NCBI RefSeq assembly: GCF_900129135.1
Contig: NZ_FQVI01000001.1
Coordinates: 491,085 to 555,084 of the forward strand
Reading direction: 5' to 3'
DNA length: 64,000 nucleotides
Source: Lactonifactor longoviformis DSM 17459
GTDB lineage: Bacteria; Bacillota; Clostridia; Lachnospirales; Lachnospiraceae
This document shows positions 16,947 to 24,531 of the stretch, in pieces. Each line of letters opens with the position of its first letter. Within the stretch, counting starts at the first letter, position 1. The translations under genes were made by a program, and so were the position numbers. The notes under the pieces are model-generated. The model did not search any database and was not told where the DNA came from. It saw nothing but the letters and a program-made list of their open reading frames with translations.

Positions 16947-17570
16947 CTATTTTCTCAACTTCTCCACCTGGCTGTCCAGTTTATCCTTTTCCCTTGGAAA
17001 ATAATCATAAAATGCCTGGGTAGCCGCCTTTGTAAAGACCTCCATCTCCTGGACAAGGCCTGTGTTCATCGGAAGCCTGTACGCATTCTGCAGTACTTCC
17101 TTTGCGATCTTCATGGTAATGTCTTCATCCTTCATGGACATTATTCCCATGAGCTTCGTTCCGTACCCCTTATCCGTCGCGCAGAGATGGTAGTAAAAGG
17201 AACAGAGATGATAGATCTCCCGGTAAAGGATCTCTCTGCCTGCCTCCCCATACTCTTCGGCCACGGAAAATCCCATTTTTTTAATGGTTTTCCTCAGCTC
17301 TTTTGCTGCATACCGGAAGCCGAAAATCCCCCCGTTATTCCTGGAAAGATAGAGCATTTCCATCCATCCTCCGATATAATTGTCCACCTGCTGGCCAGTG
17401 CTTTTTTTGTCCCTGGAGACATAACGTATTTCCCACAGCTTCTGCCTCAGCTCATTCTCCAAAACTCCCGGGTGCTGCTGTATCTCTTCCTCCAAAAGTA
17501 TTCTTCTGAGCCCGGGATCCTTCTCGCTGTAGTAGCTCTCCGGCCATGTATTCTGCGTAGTGCCTTCCAT
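16947..17570 (-). CDS. conserved hypothetical protein
   Basis: Soluble, charged, mostly helical protein of 207 residues without signal peptide or membrane segment. Notable stretches are WEIRYVSRDKKSTGQQVDNY, EILYREIYHLCSFYYHLC and TDKGYGTKLMGIMSMKDED. It resembles a Lachnospiraceae family I remember as DUF6553, but I am not sure of that name and no function is known to me. The ATG at 17570 is preceded by GGGAG; a reading extended to 17687 would run into the thioesterase gene and is not supported. The 15-bp gap to the upstream thioesterase gene suggests cotranscription. Confidence 0.72.
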   Translation of the reverse strand: MEGTTQNTWPESYYSEKDPGLRRILLEEEIQQHPGVLENELRQKLWEIRYVSRDKKSTGQQVDNYIGGWMEMLYLSRNNGGIFGFRYAAKELRKTIKKMGFSVAEEYGEAGREILYREIYHLCSFYYHLCATDKGYGTKLMGIMSMKDEDITMKIAKEVLQNAYRLPMNTGLVQEMEVFTKAATQAFYDYFPREKDKLDSQVEKLRK

Positions 17571-17584
17571 ATCTCCCGTTCCTC

Positions 17585-18061
17585 CTATTTTCCTCCCAGC
17601 ATAAAGCTCACCAGAGCAGTTGCTATCGTCTTGCCTGACTTTTCTCCCGTGCATTTGGCAGATACGTTTACCAGATGCCTGCCGCACCGCTCCATCCTGG
17701 CGGTTACCAGCATATCATCCCCTTTCACTGCCGGAGAGAGGTAATTTATGGTGAGATTAATGGTGGGTGTGACCATATTTTTGCTCCTGTTTGCGGAGAG
17801 TATGCCGCAGGTAGTGTCCACTGCGGCGGCTATAAGTCCTCCGTGCATGGAGGACATATGGTTCAGCGCCCAGTCTTCCACGGGATAGCGCACCGTCAGC
17901 CACTCTTCCCTGGCGCTGCAGGCACAGAACCCGGGCTTCATCAAATTGTAAATATGCGTGTCCGGTTCTGCATCTATGCGTCTAATCCTTTCTCTCATCG
18001 CCTTCTCCATAGCTTCCTGCTCATCCCTCCAGAAAGCTTCGCTTTTATCTTGTTCTGTCAT
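17585..18061 (-). CDS. PaaI-type hotdog-fold thioesterase
   Basis: Hotdog-fold acyl-CoA thioesterase of 158 residues. The family core is visible: NHMSSMHGGLIAAAVDTTCG with the conserved HGG(L)-(A)-D arrangement, followed by TPTINLTINYLSPAVKGDD. The substrate is unknown; PaaI-like enzymes hydrolyse aromatic or medium-chain acyl-CoAs. The ATG at 18061 has AAGGAGAG upstream. It lies between truA (33 bp upstream) and the hypothetical gene in one minus-strand run. Confidence 0.87.
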   Translation of the reverse strand: MTEQDKSEAFWRDEQEAMEKAMRERIRRIDAEPDTHIYNLMKPGFCACSAREEWLTVRYPVEDWALNHMSSMHGGLIAAAVDTTCGILSANRSKNMVTPTINLTINYLSPAVKGDDMLVTARMERCGRHLVNVSAKCTGEKSGKTIATALVSFMLGGK

Positions 18062-18093
18062 TTTATCTTCTCTCCTTTTCTCCTGTACCTTCT

Positions 18094-18828
18094 CTAATAT
18101 TTCACTTCCGCCAGAACTAATCCCCTGGCAGGAGCCGTATAGCCTGCAAGTTTCCTGTTTCTTCCCACCAGAATCTCTTTCATAGAATCCGGACTCCGTT
18201 TCCCCTGTCCCACTTCTATCAGAGTACCCGTGAGGATACGCACCATATTGTACAAAAATCCATCCCCCTCATAAGTAATTTCAATTTCCCCGGCTTTTTC
18301 CCGGATGTCAATCCTTTGCAGTCTCCTCACCGTTGACTTTTTCATTCTTTTATTTGAACAGAAGCTTTTGAAATCGTGTTCCCCTGCCAGAATAGCCGCA
18401 GCCGCTCTCATCCCGGCCACATCCAGTTCCTTCCCCAGAGGATAGTAGTACTTTCTTTCAAAAACATTCTTATACGCCCCAGTGCCGATCCGGTAACGGT
18501 ACACCTTTCCCGAAGCATTCAGCCTTGCATGAAAACGGTCAGCCGCCTGCCTTACCTCTGCAACCCCGATGTCCTCGGGCAGATACTGGTTCAGATACCG
18601 GCAGATTTCATCCTCGGAAGCATCCGTATCCAGAAACACACTGGCCACCTGGCCCAGTGCATGTACCCCTGCATCTGTCCTGCCGGCCCCCTGCACTTCC
18701 ACAGGAGCCTGTACCATCCGTGAGAGAACCTCCTCAATCCTTCCCTGAATCGTATTCTCAGTGTTGCCCTGCCGCTGCCATCCGTCATAGCGGGTTCCGT
18801 CGTATTGGATAATTAGTTTATAATTCAT
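18094..18828 (-). CDS. truA: tRNA pseudouridine synthase A
   Basis: Converts U38-40 of the tRNA anticodon arm to pseudouridine. The N-terminus IIQYDGTRYDGWQRQ, the catalytic Asp motif GAGRTDAGVHALGQVASV (near residue 52) and the C-terminal half with FLYNMVRILTGTLIEVGQG are typical. At 244 residues it is full length for a bacterial TruA. The ATG at 18828 has only a weak site (AGGACT) upstream. About 60 bp upstream begins the large palindromic element. Confidence 0.95.
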   Translation of the reverse strand: MNYKLIIQYDGTRYDGWQRQGNTENTIQGRIEEVLSRMVQAPVEVQGAGRTDAGVHALGQVASVFLDTDASEDEICRYLNQYLPEDIGVAEVRQAADRFHARLNASGKVYRYRIGTGAYKNVFERKYYYPLGKELDVAGMRAAAAILAGEHDFKSFCSNKRMKKSTVRRLQRIDIREKAGEIEITYEGDGFLYNMVRILTGTLIEVGQGKRSPDSMKEILVGRNRKLAGYTAPARGLVLAEVKY

Positions 18829-18951
18829 ATGATTTGAGTCCTATCTGTGGTTTTTTGTATTATAACATAAAAATCTTTAAAATAAAATTATAGTTTTGTG
18901 TATGTGAAGTTCGAGGTTATGCAGTCGGGGAGCGGGGTGTTGCAGACGGAC

Positions 18952-19184
18952 GGATATAGGAGGGAGCACCGGGGGGACAGGGCCAGGGGGCGGGGGATAG
19001 GGACAAGTCAGCTCGAGGCTCCGCTCCCCTCAGCTAAGTCCTACCAGCTGCTAAGCTCGTCAGGAGAGCCTTCCTCGCTAAACAGCTGGTGGACTGGATC
19101 TTCGGCTCACTCCGCTTAACCTCCCTGACTTGTCCCTATCCCCCGCCCCCTGGCCCTGTCCCCCCGGTGCTCCCTCCTATATCC
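18952..19184. repeat. module A hairpin of copy I (59-bp perfect stem, 115-nt loop)
   Basis: 18952-19010 and 19126-19184 are perfect inverted repeats of 59 bp. The 115-nt loop (19011-19125) contains its own imperfect stem (AGTCCTACCAGCTG with CAGCTGGTGGACT) and the motifs CCTCAGCTAA and TGGATCTTCGG that are kept in copy II. Outside the stem ATGTGAAGT (18902-18910) can pair with ACTTCACAT (19197-19205). Confidence 0.9.
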
Positions 19185-19328
19185 TGGCAGAGACTCACTT
19201 CACATTCACGGAAAACGGTGGGGAAGGTCGAGAGTTGTACACTTTTCCTCTTGTTCCGCACTATTGTCCGCTTGATGTTCTGGATAAACTGCCAAAAACC
19301 TCCCTCCCCTGGAACTCCCCTATACCCA

Positions 19329-19647
19329 GGTGAGAGGAATCCTGCGGCGGCGGGCGGGCTGGGTTGGGCGGGTGGGAGGCTTAAGGTCCGCGGACGGTTC
19401 CGCAGGAGTGATTAGAGAGTCTTGGGCAAAACCGGGATTCCCGCTGGAGATTTTTTCGGCAGTCCAGGCCGAAAAAAAGTGAGCATGGGCAGAGAATGCA
19501 CATCAAGCATTCTTTGCACATACGAGCGGTGCTCCGGCGGGGATTCCGGTTTTGTCTTAGACTCTCTTCACGACGGAGGTGTCCCCGGAACTTAAGCCTT
19601 CCTCCTGTCCGAACCAGTCAGCCCGCTGCCGCGGGATTCCTCTCACC
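19329..19647. repeat. module B hairpin of copy I with T-shaped core
   Basis: Imperfect arms of about 120 nt (19329-19448 and 19531-19647) enclose two small hairpins. One is TTTTTTCGGC / GCCGAAAAAA (19451-19477); the other is GCAGAGAATGC / GCATTCTTTGC (19489-19517). Each has a 7-nt loop. The order of the two small hairpins relative to the outer flanks is reversed in copy II. Confidence 0.85.
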
Positions 19648-19794
19648 GTCCCCCCGCCACCTCATACTTACCGACTTAGATCACCTTGAACCGTAGTCCA
19701 AGTAATTGCATTAAATTCCAATTTTATTCTATCTGTCTATTTTACAACTATATCCTATGTGTAAGATTTCATTCCCGTTCATATAAAACTTCCT

Positions 19795-20214
19795 CCTGGA
19801 ACTTTCCTATACCCAGGTGAGAGGAATCCTGCGGCGGCGGGCGGGCTGGGTTGGGCGGGAGGGAGGCTTAAGTTCCGCGGACGATTCCGCTGGAGTGACT
19901 AGAGAGTCTTAGGCAAAACCGGGATTCCCGCTGGAGATTTTTTCGGCAGTCCAAGCCGAAAAAAAGTGAGCATGGGCAGAGAATGCACATCAAGCATTCT
20001 TTGCACATACGAGCGGTGCTCCTGCGGGGATTCCGGTTTTGTCTTAGACTCTCTTCACGACGGAGGTGTCCCCGGAACTTAAGCCTTCCTCCCGTCTAAC
20101 CCAGCCCGCCCGCTGCCGCGGGATTTCTCTCACCGTCCCTCCGCCACCCCATACCTTCCGACTTGAATCATTTTAAGCTGAAGTCCAAGCGCTACACTCC
20201 TAAATCCCAATTTT
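19795..20214. repeat. extra module B copy (half-element)
   Basis: A second module B in direct orientation, about 70 bp after copy I and clearly similar to 19310-19726 along its whole length, from GGAACTTTCCTATACCC to TAAATCCCAATTTT. It has no module A. Differences are scattered and both inner hairpins are intact. The 95 bp between its end and the next gene hold the PurF-like gene leader. Confidence 0.85.
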
Positions 20215-20308
20215 CATAATCCCTTTCGTTTTTGGTAAATATATGGTAAACTACATCTATATCTGTGCTACAAACCTAATCTATTACAATCAAAGGAGAA
20301 ATAAACAC

Positions 20309-21718
20309 ATGGGAGGCTTTTTTGGCGTTGCCGCAAAAGAAAACTGTACGCTGGATCTGTTTTACGGCGTTGATTACCACTCACATCTTGGTACAAGAAG
20401 AGGAGGAATGGCTGTCCACGGAGCAAAGGGCTTCAGCAGGGCCATTCACAACATTGAGAATTCTCCATTCCGCACCAAGTTCGAGCGTGATGTAGAGGAA
20501 CTTCAGGGAAATCTGGGGATTGGATGTATCTCTGATTATGAACCCCAGCCCCTTCTGGTACAGTCTCATCTGGGAAGTTTTGCAATTACTACCGTGGGTA
20601 AGATTAACAATCTAAACGAGCTGGTACAGCAGATCTATGCAAACGGACACACCCATTTCCTGGAAATGAGCGGCGGGCAGATCAATGCAACTGAATTGGT
20701 AGCTGCCCTTATGAATCAAAAAGATTCTATCTTAGAGGGAATCCAGTACGTACAGGAGATGGTTGACGGCTCCATGACACTTCTGCTTTTAACCCCTGAG
20801 GGGATATATGCCGCCAGGGATCGCTACGGGCGGACTCCTCTGGTAATCGGGGAAAAAGAAGGCGCTTACTGCGTTTCTTTCGAAAACTTTGCCTACATTA
20901 ATCTGGGCTACAGCCATTATAAAGAGCTGGGACCGGGTGAGATCGCATTTGTGACCCCGGAGGCTGTGACAACCTTAAAGGCACCGGGGGATGAACTAAA
21001 GATCTGTTCCTTTCTCTGGGTATATTATGGGTATCCCACATCCTCGTATGAGGGAATTAATGTGGAAGAGATGCGTTACCGCTGCGGCAGTATGCTTGCC
21101 AAGAGAGATGAAAATCTGGTTCGTCCGGACAGTGTGGCCGGAGTTCCGGACTCCGGTGTGGCGCATGCCATCGGCTATGCCAATGAATCCGGCATTCCGT
21201 ATGCAAGGCCATTTATAAAATATACCCCTACATGGCCCCGCTCTTTTATGCCGCAAAACCAGGCCCAGAGGAATTTGATTGCCCGCATGAAGCTTATCCC
21301 TGTACATGCACTGATTAAAGGAAAAAAACTTCTGTTAATTGACGACTCTATTGTGCGCGGGACACAGCTGCGGGAAACCACGGAATTCCTGTACAACAGC
21401 GGTGCAAAAGAGGTACATGTACGCCCGGCATGCCCGCCTCTCATCTATGGATGCAAATATCTGAATTTTTCCCGTTCCAAATCAGAACTGGATCTTATCA
21501 CCCGCAGGATTATCAGCGAACGGGAAGGGGAGCATGTGGAGGAAGCACTGGCTGACTACGCCGATCCTACTACTGAACGCTATGCGGCTCTGCTTGAGGC
21601 TATACGCAGGGAACAGAACTTTACCACCCTCCGTTTTCACCGTCTGGATGACCTGATTGCGTCCATCGGCCTGCCTCCCTGCAACTTGTGCACCTACTGT
21701 TTTAACGGCAAAGAATAA
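20309..21718 (+). CDS. amidophosphoribosyltransferase-like protein lacking the N-terminal Cys nucleophile
   Basis: PurF homologue of 469 residues. The phosphoribosyltransferase half is intact: PDSGVAHAIGYANESGIPY, the PRPP motif LLIDDSIVRGTQLRE (~350) and VHVRPACPPLIYGC. The C-terminus carries CNLCTYC, recalling the Fe-S cysteines of Bacillus-type PurF. The N-terminus reads M-G-G-F-F-G where PurF has M-C-G-I-F-G, so the Ntn-hydrolase Cys is a Gly and glutaminase activity should be absent. The start at 20309 is supported by AAAGGAG; no alternative start brings in a Cys. It may use free ammonia, act with another amidotransferase, or have a new role. proC follows 32 bp downstream. Confidence 0.85.
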   Translation: MGGFFGVAAKENCTLDLFYGVDYHSHLGTRRGGMAVHGAKGFSRAIHNIENSPFRTKFERDVEELQGNLGIGCISDYEPQPLLVQSHLGSFAITTVGKINNLNELVQQIYANGHTHFLEMSGGQINATELVAALMNQKDSILEGIQYVQEMVDGSMTLLLLTPEGIYAARDRYGRTPLVIGEKEGAYCVSFENFAYINLGYSHYKELGPGEIAFVTPEAVTTLKAPGDELKICSFLWVYYGYPTSSYEGINVEEMRYRCGSMLAKRDENLVRPDSVAGVPDSGVAHAIGYANESGIPYARPFIKYTPTWPRSFMPQNQAQRNLIARMKLIPVHALIKGKKLLLIDDSIVRGTQLRETTEFLYNSGAKEVHVRPACPPLIYGCKYLNFSRSKSELDLITRRIISEREGEHVEEALADYADPTTERYAALLEAIRREQNFTTLRFHRLDDLIASIGLPPCNLCTYCFNGKE

Positions 21719-21750
21719 ACCATACACATTTGAGAAAAGAGGTCATTTTT

Positions 21751-22557
21751 ATGAACGAATACCAAGATATTACCATCGGTTTCCTGGGATACGGCAATAT
21801 GGCTCAGGCGATTGCCCAGGGGCTGCTTTACAAAGAAGTGCTGAAGCCGGAGCAGATTTATGCCTGTGCGAAAAACTGGGATAAGCTCTGCAGAAATACA
21901 CAGGATCAGGGGATGCACGCCTGCAGAGATGCCAGGGAAACCGTGTCCCGGTCCCAGATCGTCGTAATCGCTGTTAAGCCCTATATGGTAAAAGAAGTTA
22001 TGGAACCTGTACGCGACTTGCTCCAGGATAAAATCATCCTGTCTGTGGCAGATGGCTATCCCTTTGATGCTCTGGAAGAGCTCCTTCCCGGCACCCATCA
22101 TATCAGCTCAATCCCCAATACTCCGGTCGCTGTGGGAGAGGGTATCTTTATCTGTGAAGAACAGCATTCTCTCACAGAAGACGAGTTTTCTCTGCTCACA
22201 GGGCTTTTATCCCGCATCAGTCTGGTTCAGGTACTGGATTCTGCCCATGTGAGTGCTGCCGGCACCATCAGCGGCTGCGGGCCGGCATTCGCCAGTATGT
22301 TCCTGGAAGCACTGGGCGACGCAGGTGTCACCCACGGGCTTTCCAGACAGATGGCATACGCCCTGGCCAGTCAGATGATAGCGGGAACGGGAAAGCTTCA
22401 TCTAATGTCAGGAAAACACCCTGGAGCAATGAAGGATTCCGTATGCTCTCCGGGAGGTACTACCATCGTCGGCGTTGCTGCCCTGGAGCGGGGCGGACTT
22501 CGCGCTGCAGTCTTAGATGCCGTGGATGCTGTGGAATGTAAAAAGAATAAAAAATAA
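21751..22557 (+). CDS. proC: pyrroline-5-carboxylate reductase
   Basis: Reduces pyrroline-5-carboxylate to L-proline with NAD(P)H, cytoplasmic. The N-terminal Rossmann motif IGFLGYGNMAQAIAQGLL, the VIAVKPYMVKEVM segment and the C-terminal helical domain with GTISGCGPAFASMFLEALGDAG and the MKDSVCSPGGTTIVGVAALE signature identify ProC. At 268 residues it is full length. ATG 21751 has AGAGGTC upstream; a TTG at 21730 is less likely. Proline made here is relevant to an organism with a proline reductase, although the link is indirect. Confidence 0.94.
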   Translation: MNEYQDITIGFLGYGNMAQAIAQGLLYKEVLKPEQIYACAKNWDKLCRNTQDQGMHACRDARETVSRSQIVVIAVKPYMVKEVMEPVRDLLQDKIILSVADGYPFDALEELLPGTHHISSIPNTPVAVGEGIFICEEQHSLTEDEFSLLTGLLSRISLVQVLDSAHVSAAGTISGCGPAFASMFLEALGDAGVTHGLSRQMAYALASQMIAGTGKLHLMSGKHPGAMKDSVCSPGGTTIVGVAALERGGLRAAVLDAVDAVECKKNKK

Positions 22558-22576
22558 TATTTTTTTCTAAAACATA

Positions 22577-22605
22577 TTGACAAATTTTCAAATGCCTTAT
22601 ATTAT
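22577..22605 (+). promoter_or_regulatory. promoter of the T-box/trpB transcript
   Basis: TTGACA (22577-22582) and TATTAT (22600-22605) with a 17-bp spacer lie just before the T-box leader; an overlapping TATAAT is at 22603-22608. Confidence 0.7.
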
Positions 22606-22611
22606 AATACC

Positions 22612-22896
22612 AACCAAAGCGAAACCGCAGAGTAAGAAGAGTAGATATCTTTCCTTTGTTTCCAGCGAGTCTCAGGTGGTGCGAGTGAGATAAGAAAGCA
22701 GATATTGAATGGGCTTATGAGGTCGGAAGGAAAGGCGCAGCCGAGTAATATCCGACGGGATGTTCACCCGTTATCAAGGAACCATGCATGTTAGTGTATG
22801 ACAGAGTGGATGTATAACATCAATCCGGGTGGTACCGCAGAAGATCGTACGTAATACGGCTTTTGTCCCTGAACAAGGGGCAGAAGCCGTTTTTTT
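22612..22896 (+). ncRNA. T-box leader, tryptophan specifier
   Basis: tRNA-sensing leader that controls the downstream trpB by antitermination. The hallmark GGTGGTACCGC lies near 22829-22838. Stem I contains TGAATGGGC with specifier codon TGG (Trp, 22710-22712) followed by a purine. The terminator pairs ACGGCTT near 22856 with AAGCCGT (22884-22890) and is followed by a T-run. Uncharged tRNA-Trp should permit read-through. Confidence 0.93.
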
Positions 22897-22990
22897 CTGC
22901 CTCTTTCTGAGAGATGCCACACATAGCTGACTAGTTCCGGGTTCGCAGGGGATACACAGCAACCAACCATCAGAAAGGAGAATATTGATT

Positions 22991-24370
22991 ATGAAAAAAA
23001 TTCCACACAGATTATATTTAACCGAGGAGCAGATGCCAAAACAATGGTATAACTTGCGTGCTGATATGAAGGAGCTTCCGGATCCTATGATTAATCCCGG
23101 CACAGGAAAGCCTGCCACAGAAGAGGATCTGTATCCTGTCTTCTGTGAAAAGCTGGCTCATCAGGAAATGGATAACGTAACCCGCTATGTGGATATCCCT
23201 GAGGAAATCCAGGATTTCTACAAAATGTACCGTCCTTCCCCTCTGATCCGCGCGTACAACCTGGAAAAGTATCTGGATACACCAGCCAAAATTTACTACA
23301 AATTCGAGGGGAATAATACCTCCGGAAGCCACAAACTGAACTCTGCCATTGCTCAGGCTTACTATGCCAAGGAACAGGGGTTAAAGGGTATCACCACAGA
23401 GACCGGCGCCGGACAGTGGGGTACTGCACTTGCAGAAGCCTGTGCCTTTTATCATCTGCCCCTTACGGTGTACATGGTAAAGTGCTCCTATGAACAAAAG
23501 CCTTTCCGCAAATCCGTGATTCATACCTTTGATGCAGACATTATCCCCAGTCCCAGCAATACCACCAATGTAGGCCGGGCAATCCTGGAAGCAAATCCAA
23601 ATACCACAGGAAGTCTGGGGTGTGCGATTTCTGAGGCTGTGGAAAAGGCAGTTTCTACGGAGGGCTACAAATATGTACTGGGTTCTGTCTTGAATCAAGT
23701 ACTGCTCCACCAGTCTGTCATCGGTCTGGAAAGCAAAACTGCCATGGAGATGCTGGATGAATATCCGGATGTAGTGGTAGGATGCGCCGGGGGCGGTTCA
23801 AACCTGGGAGGGTTGATTGCTCCATTTATGCAGGATAAATTAACGGGAAAATCGAATCCCAGAATCATAGCGGTAGAGCCGGCTTCCTGTCCGTCTCTCA
23901 CCAGAGGACGTTATGCCTATGACTTCTGTGATACCGGAAAGGTAACTCCTATGGCCAGAATGTACACTTTGGGATGTGACTTTATTCCCTCCGCCAACCA
24001 TGCCGGCGGTCTCCGTTACCATGGGATGTCTCCGATTCTTTCCAAGCTGTACCATGACGGTTATATGGAAGCTATGTCAGTGGAACAAACGAAAGTCTTC
24101 GATGCTGCCGTAACCTTTGCAAAGCAGGAGACCATTCTCCCTGCACCGGAGTCTGCCCATGCTATCTACGGAGCTGTGCAGGAAGCCTTAAAGTGCAAGG
24201 AATCAGGAGAGGCAAAAACCATACTTTTCGGCCTTACAGGAACCGGATATTTCGACATGGTTGCTTACCAGTCTTACATGGATAAAACCATGCAGGATTA
24301 CATTCCCACCGACGAAGAGCTGGCGGCCAGCTTTGAAAGACTGCCAAAGATTCCCGGAATTCAGGAATAG
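22991..24370 (+). CDS. trpB: tryptophan synthase beta-like protein (TrpB2 type)
   Basis: PLP-dependent enzyme forming tryptophan from indole and serine. The PLP lysine lies in GNNTSGSHKLNSAIAQAYYA (near residue 115), and the glycine-rich phosphate loop is VVGCAGGGSNLGGL. At 459 residues with an extended N-terminus (RLYLTEEQMPKQWYNLRADM) it belongs to the TrpB2 subgroup rather than the ~400-residue TrpB1. No trpA is adjacent; TrpB2 enzymes often act alone on indole. ATG 22991 has GAAAGGAG 10 bases upstream. The Trp T-box confirms regulation by tryptophan supply. Confidence 0.93.
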   Translation: MKKIPHRLYLTEEQMPKQWYNLRADMKELPDPMINPGTGKPATEEDLYPVFCEKLAHQEMDNVTRYVDIPEEIQDFYKMYRPSPLIRAYNLEKYLDTPAKIYYKFEGNNTSGSHKLNSAIAQAYYAKEQGLKGITTETGAGQWGTALAEACAFYHLPLTVYMVKCSYEQKPFRKSVIHTFDADIIPSPSNTTNVGRAILEANPNTTGSLGCAISEAVEKAVSTEGYKYVLGSVLNQVLLHQSVIGLESKTAMEMLDEYPDVVVGCAGGGSNLGGLIAPFMQDKLTGKSNPRIIAVEPASCPSLTRGRYAYDFCDTGKVTPMARMYTLGCDFIPSANHAGGLRYHGMSPILSKLYHDGYMEAMSVEQTKVFDAAVTFAKQETILPAPESAHAIYGAVQEALKCKESGEAKTILFGLTGTGYFDMVAYQSYMDKTMQDYIPTDEELAASFERLPKIPGIQE

Positions 24371-24391
24371 TCTGTTCACTGTGCTAACATC

Positions 24392-24432
24392 AAAGGGGAC
24401 GTTGTTCTTAACCAGAACAGCGTCCCCTTTTA
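24392..24432. terminator. terminator hairpin with GGGGAC ends, REP-like
   Basis: AAAGGGGACG (24392-24401) pairs with CGTCCCCTTT (24421-24430), and an inner TTGTTCT/AGAACA also pairs. The plus strand ends in TTTTAG, so it should terminate trpB, and the minus strand also has a T-run. Its GGGAC ends resemble the hairpins at 12330 and 44357. Confidence 0.7.
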
Positions 24433-24531
24433 GAAATAGGGCAACTCCCAATTTCCTCGGATATATTAGACATAATTAGCATTTTTATATTATATAATAT
24501 GCATCCATGCCAATCATTATGATATAAAAAA

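Larger units (their letters stand above)
18890..19726. repeat. bipartite palindromic element, copy I
   Basis: Non-coding element of about 837 bp that reappears in reverse orientation at 42222-43053. The left boundary is ATAGTTTT followed by GTATGTGAAGTTCG; the right boundary is GCATTAAATTCCAATTTT. Module A (about 18890-19235) contains a giant hairpin. A linker without obvious structure (about 19236-19310) leads to module B (about 19310-19726), a second large hairpin with a T-shaped core. Short reading frames exist only because GC-rich stems lack stop codons, and they are not conserved between copies. No transposase or recombinase is present. I do not recognise the family. Confidence 0.85.

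Noticed and set aside
18898-19696. Several reading frames of 66-108 codons in the palindromic element
   Set aside because: They follow GC-rich inverted repeats that lack stop codons, are rich in Pro, Arg and Gly, have no ribosome binding sites and are not kept in copy II.
18890-20214. CRISPR array or insertion sequence
   Set aside because: There are no short regularly spaced direct repeats with unique spacers, and no transposase gene. The repeats are large palindromes.
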